Origin: Prunella strophiata
Lineage: Eukaryota; Chordata; Aves; Passeriformes; Prunellidae
DNA length: 64,000 nt
NCBI GenBank assembly: GCA_036583965.1
Contig: JAZBQD010000017.1
Coordinates: 29,918,810-29,982,809, forward strand
Reading direction: 5' to 3'
Shown here: positions 41,150 to 55,347 of the stretch, in pieces
Numbering within the stretch: the stretch's first letter is position 1
Layout: every line of letters starts with the position of its first letter
Notes under the pieces: generated by a model
What the model saw: only the letters and a program-made list of their open reading frames with translations
Told to the model about the DNA's origin: nothing
The model's database searches: none
Program-made: the position numbers and the translations under genes

Positions 41150-44100
41150 GGCCCGTCTCTTTGGGATGCCCTTTCTACATGGCTGTGGGGCAGGCTGGAG
41201 GAGCCCAGGGGGAGAGGAAATGAGCCTGCCAGTTCCTCCAGGTGCTGTCCTTCTGTCAAGCTGTTGGGGTCTGCCAGCAGGACAGCTGGTACCCTCAGCT
41301 GTACTAAGCAGCCTGAGATACTTAGCACAGAGTCTGTCATCTTGTGCCTGAGGGTGAATGCAAGAAGAGTGAAGGGGAGGGAATACCTCTCCCCACTGTG
41401 CACCTCTTAGAAAGAAAAACAGTTTGTTATGATGCCAGAGCACCAACCGTGTTATTGCTTAATTTGCCTTTCAGGCTTTTTGCAAGGCTTACATCATAGC
41501 CTTTCAGTTCAGAGCCATATGTTATCAGCTGCTAAAAGGACTAATCTGAAAAAAATCTGACACCATAACTCTCTGAGCTGCTGAAACAGTTTAAACAGAT
41601 ACACCGTGCTTCTGTTAACACACATAGACATCCATAAAAATGCTAGTCACACAAGCAGACAGATATTTTTCTGCCCTGGAACCAAACATTATGCCCAATT
41701 TTGGGAGAGATGTCATCCTGAAACAGGGAAATAAATATAGGTTTTTTGAAAATGGGAATAGACAAAAATTACCTTTGAAAATCTAGGTCAAAATTGACTC
41801 CCTTACCTGACTGATCATGTACTACGTCTGATACTCTGGGCTGTAGAAAATGGCCAATGTTTGATTCGTGCCTTACATATAAGTGCAAGTCCAGCCCTTC
41901 AAGGTATTCACAGATAATCCCAAAGGCTGGGCAAAATTGTCTGGAGTTTGTGGCCCTGTCAGACTTCACTCCCACTGACCGTGACATCCTGGTGGATTAG
42001 ATATCTGCAATTTTGCTGTTTCTTTGCCCTTCTGTTTTGTCAGGAGCACAGGAGACTTTTTGATCCTTTTATATGGGCTTGTGTCTTCTCTCTGGCCAGT
42101 ACACTTGCTTTTTAACTCATTTACTGTACACTTTCCATCCCAAAGCCCCATTTGGGAGGTACCACCAAGCTTCTCTGCTGTATTTATCTTCCAGGTATCA
42201 GCTGAGGACATTAGTGTGATTAATCCAAAGAGCGAGCTTGAATTCAGGCCTCTGAGGTGAAAAGGAACCCCTCTGCTGGGATTCCTGCATAAAGTATGTC
42301 AGCCTGGGAGCTAGATGACATAGCATTTTCACCTATAAACTGATGGCCCAGTCCTGGAAGGGAAGAGCTGTGTAGCTGGCTATAGATACTCTGCTTTGAC
42401 AGACTGGGTCTGTTCAAGGCTGGAAGGGAATATTCCCATCCACTTGAAGTGCCTTATCCTGAAGTCCCTCAGTGAGAGACCAGGAATGGGCAGATGCAAG
42501 GCAGCACAGTGCATGCTGGACAAAGCAGATCCATTCCCCCCAGGCACTGGAGAAAGAAATTGTGCATTTGAAGAAGATAACTGAATTAAATCCTTCCAGA
42601 AGGCTCCATCTTCCAGAGGAGATGTCTTGGCCAAAGCTGAGTCAGTGTCCTTGAAACATTTTTTTATTGCCTGCCATTAAACAGCCTGAGAAAGCTGACA
42701 TGACTAAACAGACTAACACCTACTTTTCCAGTCTCTCTGCCTCCTTTTAGTATGTCCTTTCTATATGAGACTTTGCAGCAAGCAGACCTTTGTCTGCTGG
42801 CCTCAGCACTACTGGGTTGAGTACTGAATCATTTGCACAATCCATATGTGTGCTGTCTGCATTTCTGCAGTCAGGACAGTGCCACTTGAGCAATACACCC
42901 AAGAAAACATTTACTATAGCTGGTAAATAGGTTAAATACTGGAGATGTTACAGATTTCTTTCTAAAGATGTCATTAATTTCAAAATTAATCATCTGATAC
43001 TGTTTGAAGACTGGGTACCTCCCTGCATAAGACAGAATAAAGACACTACAGGGACTTAGTTGCAACTGAGACAATACCTTGGTTTTCCTTTTGTTTTGTC
43101 CATAACTTCTGGGAACCCTTTCCTACTGCATTCATATAGCCTTCAGCACACTTAATCTGAAATTGACTTTGCCTGCCCTTTTGCAGAGTTTTTAAATGCA
43201 TGAATAGCACTGGATAGGATAGATCAGCATTAAAGCGAGACCAGCAATCTGATCAAATTTCTGGCTTACTCTTGTTGCCTACAGCAACACTGTCTACACA
43301 TCCAGAAAATGACTTTCTAAGGGACTGCACTTCAATGCACAGTTTAAAAAAAAATTAAAAAAATTAATTAACCTTCTTGACTTTTACCTTGCTTAGGCTA
43401 TTTCCCACTTCCAGAAGTGCCTTTTATTTCTCTTCCAACTGCATGGAAACCAGAATGTAACTTAGCTCCCTCAGCTGAAAAAGAAACCAGACAATACATT
43501 TCAACATGATTAAGGCCTTTATGTTTCTTTTTCTAAGTGCAGTTTCAAGGGAAAAATTCTCAGAATTGCAGATATATCTTCAAGAGATGTTTTTAATGAA
43601 GAAGTTAGAACACCTAGGGAAGAAGGGACTTTTTGCTCCATTTTCTGCAAATTAAGGTAGGGAAGCAATAGATTGTCAATGGTTTAGAGCAGCCTCACCC
43701 AGCATGTGACCTTGTGTAGGTCAAATTGTTAACAGAGATACAGATTTTAGTAATTATAGCTACAGCAACTAGTATCAGATATCAGCTGCAGGGTCCTTCT
43801 TGTGAGAAGGGGGGGGGACTGAGGTTGTAATGGTGAAAACAGCAGGTATGGCCAAGGGGCAAGGTGTGCCACTGAAGAACTGCCTGCCTTGGTCTATCTT
43901 CACCTTTCACAGTCCTGCCCTTGATCCAGCTTTCACAGTGCCTGTCCCTATTCAGGTGGACCACTCCTTTCCTTGTGGCTAACATGGGAGGACTGCTCTG
44001 GCTGCATACACCAATTTGTTTTCCATCTATGAATAACTGCAGAGGGATGATGGTCTGTGAGAGGCTAGCTGGGCCTCTGGGCTGAGGCATGGCCCATCCT

Positions 44101-47100
44101 ATAGTCCATGTCACAGAAGTAACAAAACTGGCACTGTCAAAGTGCAACCTGAACCTGATAATTACTGTCTATCCTTGCAAGACAGCCATGGCACACCTTG
44201 AGAAACCCAGTTTACCAACTCCCAGGTCCTATGGGGCAGCACGAAAATGTTACCTGGTCTGCTGCTAATCCCTCTGCAGGGACAAAATTGCAGTTCTCCA
44301 TGGTGAAAAGCTGCCTTGGCTAGGATTAAGTGTGGCAAGAGAGGAACAACACTTTTCTCAGAAAGTGCTTTGGCTGCAGCCACCCTGAGTGAAGCTGAGA
44401 TCTCAGAGAAAAATTAGATGGGCAAAAGGTCAAAAGGCAAAACTTTGTCTCCATCTGAGTCTAAGGAACAGTTTGTTGTTTTCTAGTGTGCTTTTGTTGT
44501 CTGAGGTCAGGGTGGAATTAGAACCAAAGGAACCAGGACAAACATCAGACTGAGGATTAGGCGCAGCACTTAGGTGGTGTTTTGGAAAATGAGTGTGTTT
44601 CTACTCAGAAGCAGCAAGGATGCAGGAATGCTCTAGTGAGCCCCATGCAGATGTGGCACAGGCCTGCTGACTAGTCCAGTGCCTGGGAGTCATTAGTGGA
44701 CAGCCATTTAAACATGCCCCAGACAATGAGTTAAGTCACTCTTTCTCCATTTGTAGAGTAAATGAGGAAAGTCTTCAGCTTCTGGAAGCCTACTGCTATT
44801 AATTGCAGAAATCCATTGTAATTTTTTTTCTGCTGTGGAGGGTCTCAGTGCCAGGAGGGAAGCAGACCTCTCCCTGCAGTGTGGCAGACTGCCTTACTGA
44901 CTGTTTTATTTCACAGTTATTTTCCTCCAGTCCTGATCACACAGAGGTAACTTCTGTCATGCTGTTTCTGGCCACTGTGCATGATTGTTTGCATGGACAA
45001 GAAAACTGCTGCTTCTTCAACAGTAACCTTCTATCTAATGAAGCTGGATAATACAATAGTTCCACGTTTTGTTCCTCCTTGTAGTACTAGCTCTTGATGT
45101 GCAGCAAATGTGTTCCTGGTAACACAGGAGATAGAAGAGATGACTGCTGTGCACAGCCTCTCTAGAATTAGCTTTCTATTAAATAATCAAAGTGCTTGTC
45201 CTGTCCTGGGCCACTGCACTCTGGCTGCAGCATGTAGGTGCTAAGGAAACGAGGTCCATACGTGGGCTCAAAACAGAGCTGCAAGTCCCAGCTATTCAGC
45301 CCAAAGGCCTGTGGTGCTGTCCCTAATAGGGGTGGGGCATTCCTAAGTGTTAGAGCTATGCTGAATTTTTGCTCTCTCTCATCAGCAAGAAATTTATGTC
45401 ACTCCTATTCAGTTATGCCTTCTGAACTGTTCCTGCCTTTCTTCCCCAAAGGTCCTAAATACTGACCAGCAGTCAGCTTCTTGCCCTACTCCACATGGAG
45501 ATATCCAAGCAGAATTACTAGGCAGTCAATAGAAAATGGGAGCAGCAGAGAGATGATCTTTGCTTCCCTTTGCTTCCCTGTCCTTGAAGCTGGTCACGGC
45601 CTCCTTCACATGCACTCTAGAAAGTCATCTTCAGACATCATGGAACTCGACCAGACTGCATTACTGAGCACTCCAAGCAGCTTTGTTGTCTTTCAGCCAC
45701 CAGCAGAAACATTTTCCTCTGCCTATCTAGAAAGCGCACTAGGGTCAGATAGATTTATTTTCTGGGGCAATTTTAAGTACTGAGACATTGCATGGGATTG
45801 GTATTTCATACTTCAAACAGGCCATTTGCAGCTGAAACTTCCTGCAGATTAGCTGAGTGGGAACCCAAAAGTATGGTAACAAACTTCAGCTATAATAAGT
45901 TTATGTACTACATAGCACTGTGACATTATCACTGTCACTTATCAATAGAATTAGCAATCCTATTTTTAATCCCAGGCATTGAATTAGTGATTACTATTAG
46001 CAAAACAGTAACTCACAAGCTGCCAGACCTTTGCAGCTTTGTGAATGAAGGCAGGGAATATGCATTATCTTTTGAGAGGCTTTGGAGTGCTCATCTGCAC
46101 AACAAAACTGTTGTGATACCGAGGCTAATCATCACATGCAAATCAGGGCTACAATCCTTGTAGAAGGTTTTCTGCTCCAGGGCAAATTATTACTCTTCAA
46201 AGACCAAGAAAAGCAGGGAAGTTTCTCCTGGGAAGGGCAGGGTGAAGATTCTATGCATTTAACCCAGTCATTTTCATTTCTATGTTAAAAGCGAACAACT
46301 GGTTTTTTTCCTTTAGGGATGATCAAAAGCATTAATGGCTTGTAGGTAGGATTCTTTTTCCCCAGCTACTTGAGAGATTTTGCACTTTCCCAAGCCCCTC
46401 CTCCGGAATCTGACCTCAGGCATCTCAGGTTTTTTAATGCAATAGTGGAAAAGGCTGTTCCAGAGGGGCAGAATTCAGCATATACAATATAGGTAATTTT
46501 GGACTCGGACTGAGTGAAATATCTTGGTGAGAGAGATGGTGAGATGGCTTTAGTAGTCTCAGTACAAGAGTGAGAGTTAGGACCACTATGTTTAGCCATA
46601 GAGATATTTCAGCATTTCCTAGAAATGCCATCTGTTGAGCACAAGTCTAGCTAAGTAGCCTTGTGGCCAGCGCATGCTTGGCTCTCTGCTGTCACTGCTG
46701 TTTTGCTATCAGCAGTAAGGGGGATATCCTGTCGCCTTAGAGAGATACCAGCTTGCAAAATCTAGGGGACTCTCACAGAGACATCAGACCTTTGGAGTTA
46801 CTAAGGAGTCCTCTGTGAGAGTCAACAGTTGGATGAGTGCAGTTATGTGCTTTAGGCAAAATAAATATCTTGCATGGGCAGTGGATAATATCCACAAGTT
46901 CTTGCTACATAGGGACAATGTTTATCTACAGGTGAATGTGACAGCTGGTTACAAAACTGCAGTCACTGGACACTCATGTCAGTGCTCAGATGTACATGGG
47001 TGAGGCTCCATGCTGGTAGTGGGTGAGACCATCTGCTGTTGAGTGCTTTTTGTGCCCCCAGGCTTTGAAGGATGCTAACCCAGCCTGCAGGCTGCAGGTT

Positions 47101-49070
47101 TCCATTGCATTTCAACATCTCAGCTCCCACCCACCACCCCTCCAAGAAATCAGGGAAAACATTTGCTCTTTGGTGCAAGAGATTGTTCAGCTTCTAAGTC
47201 ACCGGATGCCTCTGTTCTGAAGTAATTCTCACTACCATAGCTGTCATAGCAGAGTATTGACACAGTGTCTGGTTTCAGGCCAATACACAGAAAGTCAAGC
47301 TGCACATTTGTTTCCTCCCCTGGGCTGGAAGGAGCACTGCTGATACCCTGAGTGTCTCAGCTTGCTTCAGGGTGAAAGCTCTGGCTAGGTGTCTTCAAGC
47401 TGAGGGGCTTCCCTGCCAGAGTGGGAGCACTTAACACCCCTGAAAGCAAGCTGCAGCCAAGAACAGCTGACCTTTGGAACCTCCACACATGCCAGGGGCC
47501 TGATGCACTACAATGCACTCAGCCGCCTGCTTAGAGCAATACTCTGAAATACTTCTGGAACTCCTGGGCATCCAGGCCTCTGGGTGACAGACTGCAAGGG
47601 GGTCCAGCCTCTGCTCTGAAATTCAGCATCATCAGTTTCCACAGGCAGTATGGTCCATTTCCCATCACCTCAGTTTGAGATGAAGAGTATCTTGCTCAGT
47701 GTATGTGACAGAGCTAAATATGGACTCTTTGGCAAAGCTGTTTATCTTTTACTTCTGAGACAGAATCTCATAGCATCAGCTGTGTTATTCCCCCTGCCCT
47801 CCCCCATCTCTTAATTTTTTGAAATCTAAACGATGTGATGTATGCATATGGAAATGAGGTGGGAAACAGACAAAATCAGCTCTTTTAGATCCTGAACCAA
47901 AAATCTTTTCTAAGTGCAGCCTGGAAGTATGTGCTGACATTGATGATGTGATCCTGGTGAAATAACAAAGAAGGAGTAGAAAGCACACTGTTCCCCTGCA
48001 GCTGAAGGCCTACTGCAATCACCTCAGGACCAAGCTGAGAGCTGTTCTGCTGCTGAACCAGTACAGCTCTTGTCAGTTAAATGAAGTTGTAAGACAGAAA
48101 GTGAAGTTTGCTAAAAATACCATGGTTTCCACATCTTAAGCCCTAAAATGGCAATTTTAACTAATTATGAGGGGCACAGAAAAAATTAGATAAGCTCTGG
48201 ACTGTATTGAAGAGCAAAATAAAAACCTGCATGTAGAATCACTGTGATTTTACTGGACTTCATGTTACGTGAACTTCCATTCTGTTACCTCAGTAATCAG
48301 AGCTTGTAAGAGGCCATGCAAGTTCTATTTGAAGGAAGCTGGCACTTGGAAATGAACCTAATAGGGTTACTACATAAGAGTTCCTTTCTGCTATTCCACT
48401 GATATGACCCAGAATGTGTGATTTAGTACCATAACAACTGAGAGGTTGATTATAAAAACAGACACAAGATAGCTGTAGTCTGCCAGTTCTTATTTGGAGT
48501 TTTATTACTTTCAGCTTTATTTCATAATAATTAGCCATCAGATAAATACTGTATGTTTTAGTTGTATAGGATATGATGGTGTGTGCAAATAGCTAACTAA
48601 GTTGACTGAATTACAGGGTTTTTTTAGTTATTAAAATGGTTCATGTATCACGAGGATGCCATTAATTTGTTTTCTGGAGCTTTGATTAGGGGATGATTTT
48701 AAAACAAGATTCTGAATTTCAGGTTCCTAGATTTATACTGTGGCATCCTTCTAAGTGACCTTTATTTCCTAATTGGCCTTTATTTTTGGATTACTGCTTT
48801 CACAGCACTAGTAGTTCCCTTTGGTTTTCCTAGGAATGCTGCTCTAGGCATAGGTCTTCTCATATTCATTGAGCAGATTACTGTCCATTTCTGTGGAGGA
48901 TCTGACTCACCTCACCCTCAGCTTTGGGGCCTTTAGGGTGAGGAAGGGGAGCACAAGATGGGAACATACTGAGAACCAGAACATGGGACAATAATTGCTC
49001 TTTGGAAATTGTCTCTCTTTGCCACATATAGAAGGCCCAAGACCTACCCTTTGGGAATCTTTAGTGACTA

Positions 49071-49091
49071 TTTTTTTTTTTTTTTTTTTTT
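49071..49091. repeat. T21 homopolymer
   Basis: An uninterrupted run of 21 T is bounded by 'gtgacta' and 'gggattg'. No associated retroelement was recognised. Confidence 0.95.
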
Positions 49092-50322
49092 GGGATTGAA
49101 TCCATTGTTCTAGGGTTATTTCAATGAAATGAGAGTCACATGGCCACCCTTTACCCTTGCTGGAGTCCCCTTAATCTTCCACCTTGCCAGTCCCTTCTCA
49201 GCTGTGGCCCTGTGAAAGCTCCTCTGCAGCCTGTGCCACTGGGGAAGAAAGACACATTCCCTTTCCATATTTTCACAGCTGTACAGGACACATACCACCC
49301 TCAATTTTTTCCTCTCTGAGGTGAAAAAGTGTTTTCTCCTGGATGCAGGCAGTTTTGCAGCTGCTGAATGGCCTTGTTGTGACATTTTTTCCTTTCCTGT
49401 CACTGAGCATGCACTGAACATCAGGATATCATTACAGAAAATTGAGAGACTGTATATGTGTGTGTACACATAGAGAATGCATAACCCAACTGATGCAGTA
49501 ATGTGCAGGGTAAGTTAAAATACCTCCCACACAATATCTGGCTTCTGAAGCATGGCTCCAAATTGGCCATTACCAGAGTAATGACTTAATCAGTTGTTAA
49601 CAATCACTGTACTCCCTTACCAACTGATGTGCATATAACCTTGCAAAGACTCCCTTGACACCTCCTCTGCTGCTGTCATCAAATGATCTGGCCTTATTTC
49701 AGGTGTTTGCTATGCACTGCTGCCAGGGTTCCTCTCTAGTTCCTAAGGCATTACATCCAGTGCAGGGAACTCCTGCTCTCCCCAAGGGGGGAAAACCTAA
49801 GTGGAAACTTAGCAGATGCCATTTACATCAGAAGTCCAGTTTCCAACTAAAGTTGGTGCTTGGCTACCTTCTGGAGTTAAGACCTTAAGAGAGTAAGGTC
49901 TAGCTTTCAAGGAAATTATTCCATTCATGCTGAAGGCTTTGTCTCAGGTTTTGACAGTGCCTGCAATGCTTAGAAAGTGCAGCACTCTAAATACCTCCTG
50001 GAGTCACCACATTGTGCCCAACCGCAGTGACATGGCAGCCTTTCCAGATGTGCATTGTCCTGATCTTGTTCCACTTCCTTGCTGGAAGATGTTGAATTGT
50101 CCTTTAGTCCTTGTCCTCATGTGTGGAAGTGGGGACATCAGGAGGATATCAGTGATTTATGACATTTCTCCTGCCAGCTTTAGTCTGGAGACACATAAAA
50201 ATAATTTTTGCAATCAGTAGAACTTTTCTAATGAGAGCTACTCTGAACTAACTCCAGATAAAGGTCATAGCAACAGGTAAAAAAGGCACTCTGGGATCAG
50301 AAATCCCTAAGGCTCCAATTTC

Positions 50323-50347
50323 TTTTTTTTTTTTTTTTTTTTTTTTT
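50323..50347. repeat. T25 homopolymer
   Basis: An uninterrupted run of 25 T follows 'ccaatttc'. No associated retroelement was recognised on the minus strand. Confidence 0.95.
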
Positions 50348-51269
50348 CTGAAAGGTAGAATAAGATTTAGCCTGGAAAGTGCCATTATCAAGGACCTGTT
50401 GTCAGTAAAGAAGAATTATCAGGCTCATAACCTACGCACAGTCCATGTTGCTTTGCTTCTGCTGCACAGGTTAATTATCACTGGCTAACTGCAACCTCTC
50501 AAGGCATTTAAGACAGTTTTCATCCCATCAGTTGTAACTGAGACAGAGAGAATTAACTTGGGGAATGCATTCTCCAAATCATGTGCTCATAACTGGGTGG
50601 AGCTGGCATGCTAAGAGCATACCCAGCTGTGGGCTGCAGAAATGAGAAGGGTTTGCTTGATTTTCCTGCAGTGTTCCCTGACGCCATCTGCTTCCAGACC
50701 TTGTGGGGAAGTGCAGAGGCAGAAGCTTGGCAGAGAAAGCCAATAGGATAAAGACAGTATGGACTGACAAACAACTTTTGCAAGGACAGACATTTGGGAC
50801 ACACAAGGATGTGTGCCCTAAAGCCCTCTTGTCTGTATCAAATGTGTCATGAGGTCCAGTCCTGTTGACTCTGAGTGGTTCTTATGGTACTTAATTGCTT
50901 CAGAAATCATCTACCTCCACTTCCATGCATGAAAGGACAGTGGGGATGCCTGAGGAGGGGTCTGTCTTCTTAAAGTAGTCCATTTCAACAGCCTGCAATG
51001 GAAGGACCATCCTTTCCTCCATTGTAGCACTGTGCCATAATGCACTAGCTTGGGCTGGCTGTGAGGTGACAAGGTCCTATTCAGCTAAGACATTCAGGTG
51101 AGGCAAACAGCCTAAACATCCAGCCTTGCAGCCACAGGACCCCTCCACATTAAACAGAAAGACAGGGAAGCTGTCTGAGGGAAACTGAGATCGGACTGGA
51201 CCACCAGGTCTTTACTCTCTGTGTTGAGAACCAGGGAAGAGTGACACAAAACCCTTGCCGGTAATTTCC

Positions 51270-51374
51270 CCTCTCCGTTCCTCCCTCCCTCCCTCCCTGT
51301 CTCTGTTCCTCCCTCCCTCCATCCCTCCCTCCCTGTCTTCCTCCCTCCCTCCATCCCTCTGTTCCTCCGTCCTC
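51270..51374. repeat. CCCT/CCCTCCAT pyrimidine-rich tandem tract
   Basis: About 100 bp of repeated 'ccctccctccct' is interspersed with 'gtctctgttcc' and 'ccatccctc'. The near-repeat of 'ctctgttcctcc' at both ends suggests a minisatellite-like duplication. Minus-strand open frames here (Gly/Arg/Glu-rich) are artefacts of the repeat. Confidence 0.92.
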
Positions 51375-54300
51375 CCATTTCTCCATGCATTCTCAGTTTG
51401 GCATCTCATTCTGTACCCACAGGTAGGCCTGGGAGCACAAGCCCTGGGAACAAATGGATGTGAAACACATCCAAAACGTTTTTACTGCATTCCTCTCTCC
51501 TCTGCTCATGCCTAGATTTCCTTCTCTTGTTTAATGCTCGTTAACAGCAAATGGCTTTACATATATCATGTAAGCACAGCGAGATCGGATATCTGCCCTC
51601 CTTCTTTCCAAGTGTGGCAGAGAGTTGGAGAAGGGTAAGAACAGCACTAGTATACACAGTATTTCCAATTTATACAATCTCCACATGTTTTCAGTTCAGT
51701 TATTTCCCACATCTGATGTGTTTTTCATGGATTTAGTAATCCTCATTGGATTAATGCCTAAGATCTGGCCCCACCATGAACTCATGGAAACTTTTACAAT
51801 CCACAATCCCTTGCAGCAAGTAATTCTCCAAGTTCCCTACCCCTTACATGAAGAGCTACATCTTTCTGGGAATACGGTGCCCAGTAGTTTTGACTGATAA
51901 CTCAATTTCTTTTATTGGAAGAGTTATTAAACATCCGGTCCTTTCTTACCTTCTACAAGGTAAGTATGTTTCAACAGACCTTTAATATCTTCTCTCTGCA
52001 GTCCTTTCTTTCTGAATAATGATATTCAGCTTACCCAGTGCTCCCCAGACTCACCAGCTCCAGATATTCATTCACCTGGGTTGCCCTTCAAACCCTTCCC
52101 TGTTATACTCTATCCTGAGACAAGAAGACCAGGACCACTCATTGTATTTACAACCGGCACAAATCATAAATTTATATAGTAGCATGGTGGTGCCATCTAA
52201 GAGCTCCTAGTATCTACTTTCCTTTATTGACTGTTGCTGAACAGTGAGGTGACATTTTTGTAGAGCAGCCTCCCACAGTTCCAAGACTGTATCATTTCCA
52301 CCCCCCCAACTCCTCCCTCTCCCCAAACCCCCATCCATCTTAAGTAGTAATGGTCAGGGCAGAGCTAGTAAGTCTAACTTAAGAAACTAAAAATGTTTGT
52401 AGGAGCAAGAGTGTCTGCCAGAGACCCCCATAGGGATGAGTCAGAAATCTCAAGGAACAGTGGTCCACAACAACAGAACAAGACCTTTACAACAATGTTT
52501 GGATACAGAAAGATGGTAGCTAGTGACCTGGCACAGTCTGCTGAGCAGCTGGGCCAGGACCACACATAAACAATTTAATCCAGCACCTCTTTTACTGAAA
52601 ATGAATAACAAAACCTTAATAAATCAACAATTACTTATTGCTGTATTTGGGGTAATAAATTCTTTAGTTTATCAGTAGCTTGTGGCTTCCACAGCATGTT
52701 CTTTGAACAGTTTGCCTTTCAGTTACATCCCCTTTCTCTCCTGAACAATAAATTAGCATTCGTTTTTTTTTTAAAGGAAAAGAGGGGAAAAAGAGGATAT
52801 ATTACAATTTTTTCAAAGCAAAAGGAAAAATGCAACATCTTTTTGACATATATCTTAAAATAATATGAGGATAACTTTCTCTGAGTGTTAGATGCCTATG
52901 CATAAATAATAAAGGATGTTATGTTATTTACAGTGTTACACAATAAACTAAGAGCGTCTCATTTAACACAATATCCATAAAGACAGTAAATAATGAAAAC
53001 ATCCACATATGTACAAGACATATTTACAATAGAATAGAGAATTACAAATGATGATAATTGGCCATGTTCTTTGTCTGCCCTTCTCTGCAGCATTTCATAG
53101 GTGCTTTTTTGTTTCTTACTAGAAGTAAGACCCAGGTAATGTTAAGTAGCCACACTGCAGGGCCAAGAAGTGCTCAACATGCTGAGAGGTGTGTCCTTTG
53201 AGGAGACACTAGTTTGCTATCCTGGATGCTCAGGAAACTGCTTGCAATGTGTGTGAGAGAAGCAGGGAGATGCAGCATTGTTGTTTTGGAGTACTGGAAA
53301 GAAGGAGCTTTCCTGTTTCCCTGATAAAGGCAGTGATTGATCTCTTAAACCTGGGTGTGTTGGGGTGGCTCAAGTGAGGAAGGGAATAACTGGGCCAAAA
53401 GGAGGGAGTAGGCTTTTCTCTGTTGCATGAGAACTGGTATGGAGCTGTACAAATTTACACCCCCTAAATAGGCAGGCTGTACCAGGTTATACACAACATA
53501 ATCTAGCTATACACTCTTGAAAGAAGCCTTTCATCTTGGAACAATTCCTGCATATAAACACATTCACAGGAAAAACTCATGTCTCGAACTAAATGACATG
53601 GAAATAAAGCAGGACAATCTTAACAACTCTGCCACCACTGGAATATTTCCCCCCACCTTCAATGTTTCTTCTTGCCATAACTTTCAGCCAAAGAATGGGC
53701 AAGCATCACACAGTGATGGCTCAAGGGTGTTGGGACTGCCTAGCTCAAAGGTCTGGGTAATGAAGCAAATATCCCCAACAGGGGAGCTGGCCATAGGCAC
53801 TTGCTGGCTCTGCTCTGTGCTGCTGCAGCCTCCAGCCCCTTGGCCAGCAGGAACTGGCTGCAGCCTGCCAGCAGCACCTCTGGCCAGGTAGACTCACTAA
53901 CTTCTGGGTGTGGACCTGACTGATGTGAAACACCCTAACAGTGTGATAAACACAAGTTTGAGAGGTGAGGGTCTGTGTCCTCCTCCCGCTTCTGTGTGTG
54001 CCAAGCCAGGGCAATTCCCGAATTCACTGCTGCATGAATTGTGCTGTAAGGCTGGGTTCTTCACAAAGATCTAAGGGCTTAGGCAGCCATATCCCCAATT
54101 GTATTTTCTTGTTCTTAGGTCCATGTGAAGTCTCCAGCCTAATTTCATACTTGCCCTATAACACACTGTGTATGTTCCAAGGGGAAGGAATAGCAGGAAC
54201 TGCACAGCAATTTGACTTTGAGGCACTGCAACAGAAGAGGTGTGACATTTTTCCCTAGACCTATACCAAATAAATCTCATATGTGCAGCTCCCAAAATTG

Positions 54301-55205
54301 GAATTGCTCCTTCATTTTGTACTGTCTCTCCGAAATAACAGTGTTAGTAGTCAAATAATCAACTCAACATCAAGGCATGTTCCTTTTCCATCCTCATTAA
54401 TCTGTCTGGGCTATTATAGATACTCCAACGAGACCTGGCCTTGTTGTTGATATATACTGGAGAGTTTATAAATTACCTGTGTTATAATCTCTATTCTGCC
54501 ATTAAGATGGGTGATTTTGGGGCAAATCTCTTGTTTTTCTGCCATTCTTTTTGTGTGTCATCTGTCCTGCAAGATCTTTGCAGTGTCAGAGGCCTTACTG
54601 AAGGGACAGATATTCAAGTGCCTAAGGAAACTCAACAACGCGAATCTTTTGGAAATTCATGGCCTTCATTAAGAAAGCCCACCTGGCCCTCTGTACTACT
54701 GAGTTGCAGAGTTACTGGAAAGGTGGATATTCTGCTGCATGGGATTGCAGATAAATAGGCATGACTAAAGGGTTGAAAATGAGAATATGATGTATAGAAT
54801 TTGTAGAGAGCTTTTGTTTCAGTCTGCAAAGGCAAAGTGTGTTCAAGTACATGCCAGCTAGGGAAAAATGGCAAAGGGGACTTAAGTCCAGACAGTATAT
54901 ATTTGCCATCTCCCATAGATTTCTCAAATAAGCAGTGCCATTTCAGCCACCACATAGCCCAAAGCTGTGCTATTTTCCTATCCTTTTGGTTCTATCACTA
55001 ACATTCTAGTGGACAACTTTGTTTCTTATACTAAGATTTTTTTTTTTGTTGTTCTTTTTCTGCTGAATCTGGTGTTCATGTAGACTAACCTGTTTTCTTC
55101 CTAATGTGATATGGTTATTTATACTGTGAGGAACTCACTGATTTTTGTCATCCTGGCAAAGATCTTCTTTTGCTATAATTTGCTTTAGTCTCAAATCAAT
55201 AGGAC

Positions 55206-55347
55206 ACCTTGTTCAGCACAACTCTTAGGCACATGCTTAACTTTTTTGCATGTGCTGGATGTGTCAATGAGAGTCTAGCACATGCTGAAGATAACTTTTC
55301 ATAGGATTAGCATAAGCATATGCTTGAACAATTTACTGAGTTGGGAC
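55206..55347. repeat. Second decayed copy of the GCACATGCTTAA palindromic repeat
   Basis: The left arm contains 'ggcacatgcttaacttt' and the right arm 'agcataagcatatgcttgaa', followed by 'tttactgagttgggac'. These correspond to the two arms of the same palindromic family as the element at 60591-60719 (arm pattern 'aagcacatgcttaa', end pattern 'gctgaattgggac'). The centre keeps a 'tcaatgagagtctagcacat' piece. Decay is heavy, so boundaries are uncertain. It lies about 0.8 kb beyond the inferred NRG1 transcript end. Confidence 0.5.

Larger units (their letters stand above)
31541..55205. other. Long intergenic stretch, simple repeats only
   Basis: In 23.7 kb I recognised only simple repeats: (CTGTC)6 at 40961, (CT)n at 41119, G9 at 43809-43817, T21 at 49071, T25 at 50323 and the pyrimidine tract at 51270-51374. 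A 304-codon open frame at 40496-41410 contains two of these repeats and has no known domain. Its opposite strand is also largely open. No CR1 copy is obvious here, in contrast to the first 32 kb. Conserved non-coding elements cannot be judged without an alignment. Confidence 0.5.

Noticed and set aside
51112..51409. Gly/Arg/Glu-rich minus-strand frames
   Set aside because: They are translations of the CCCT-type tandem tract and not proteins.
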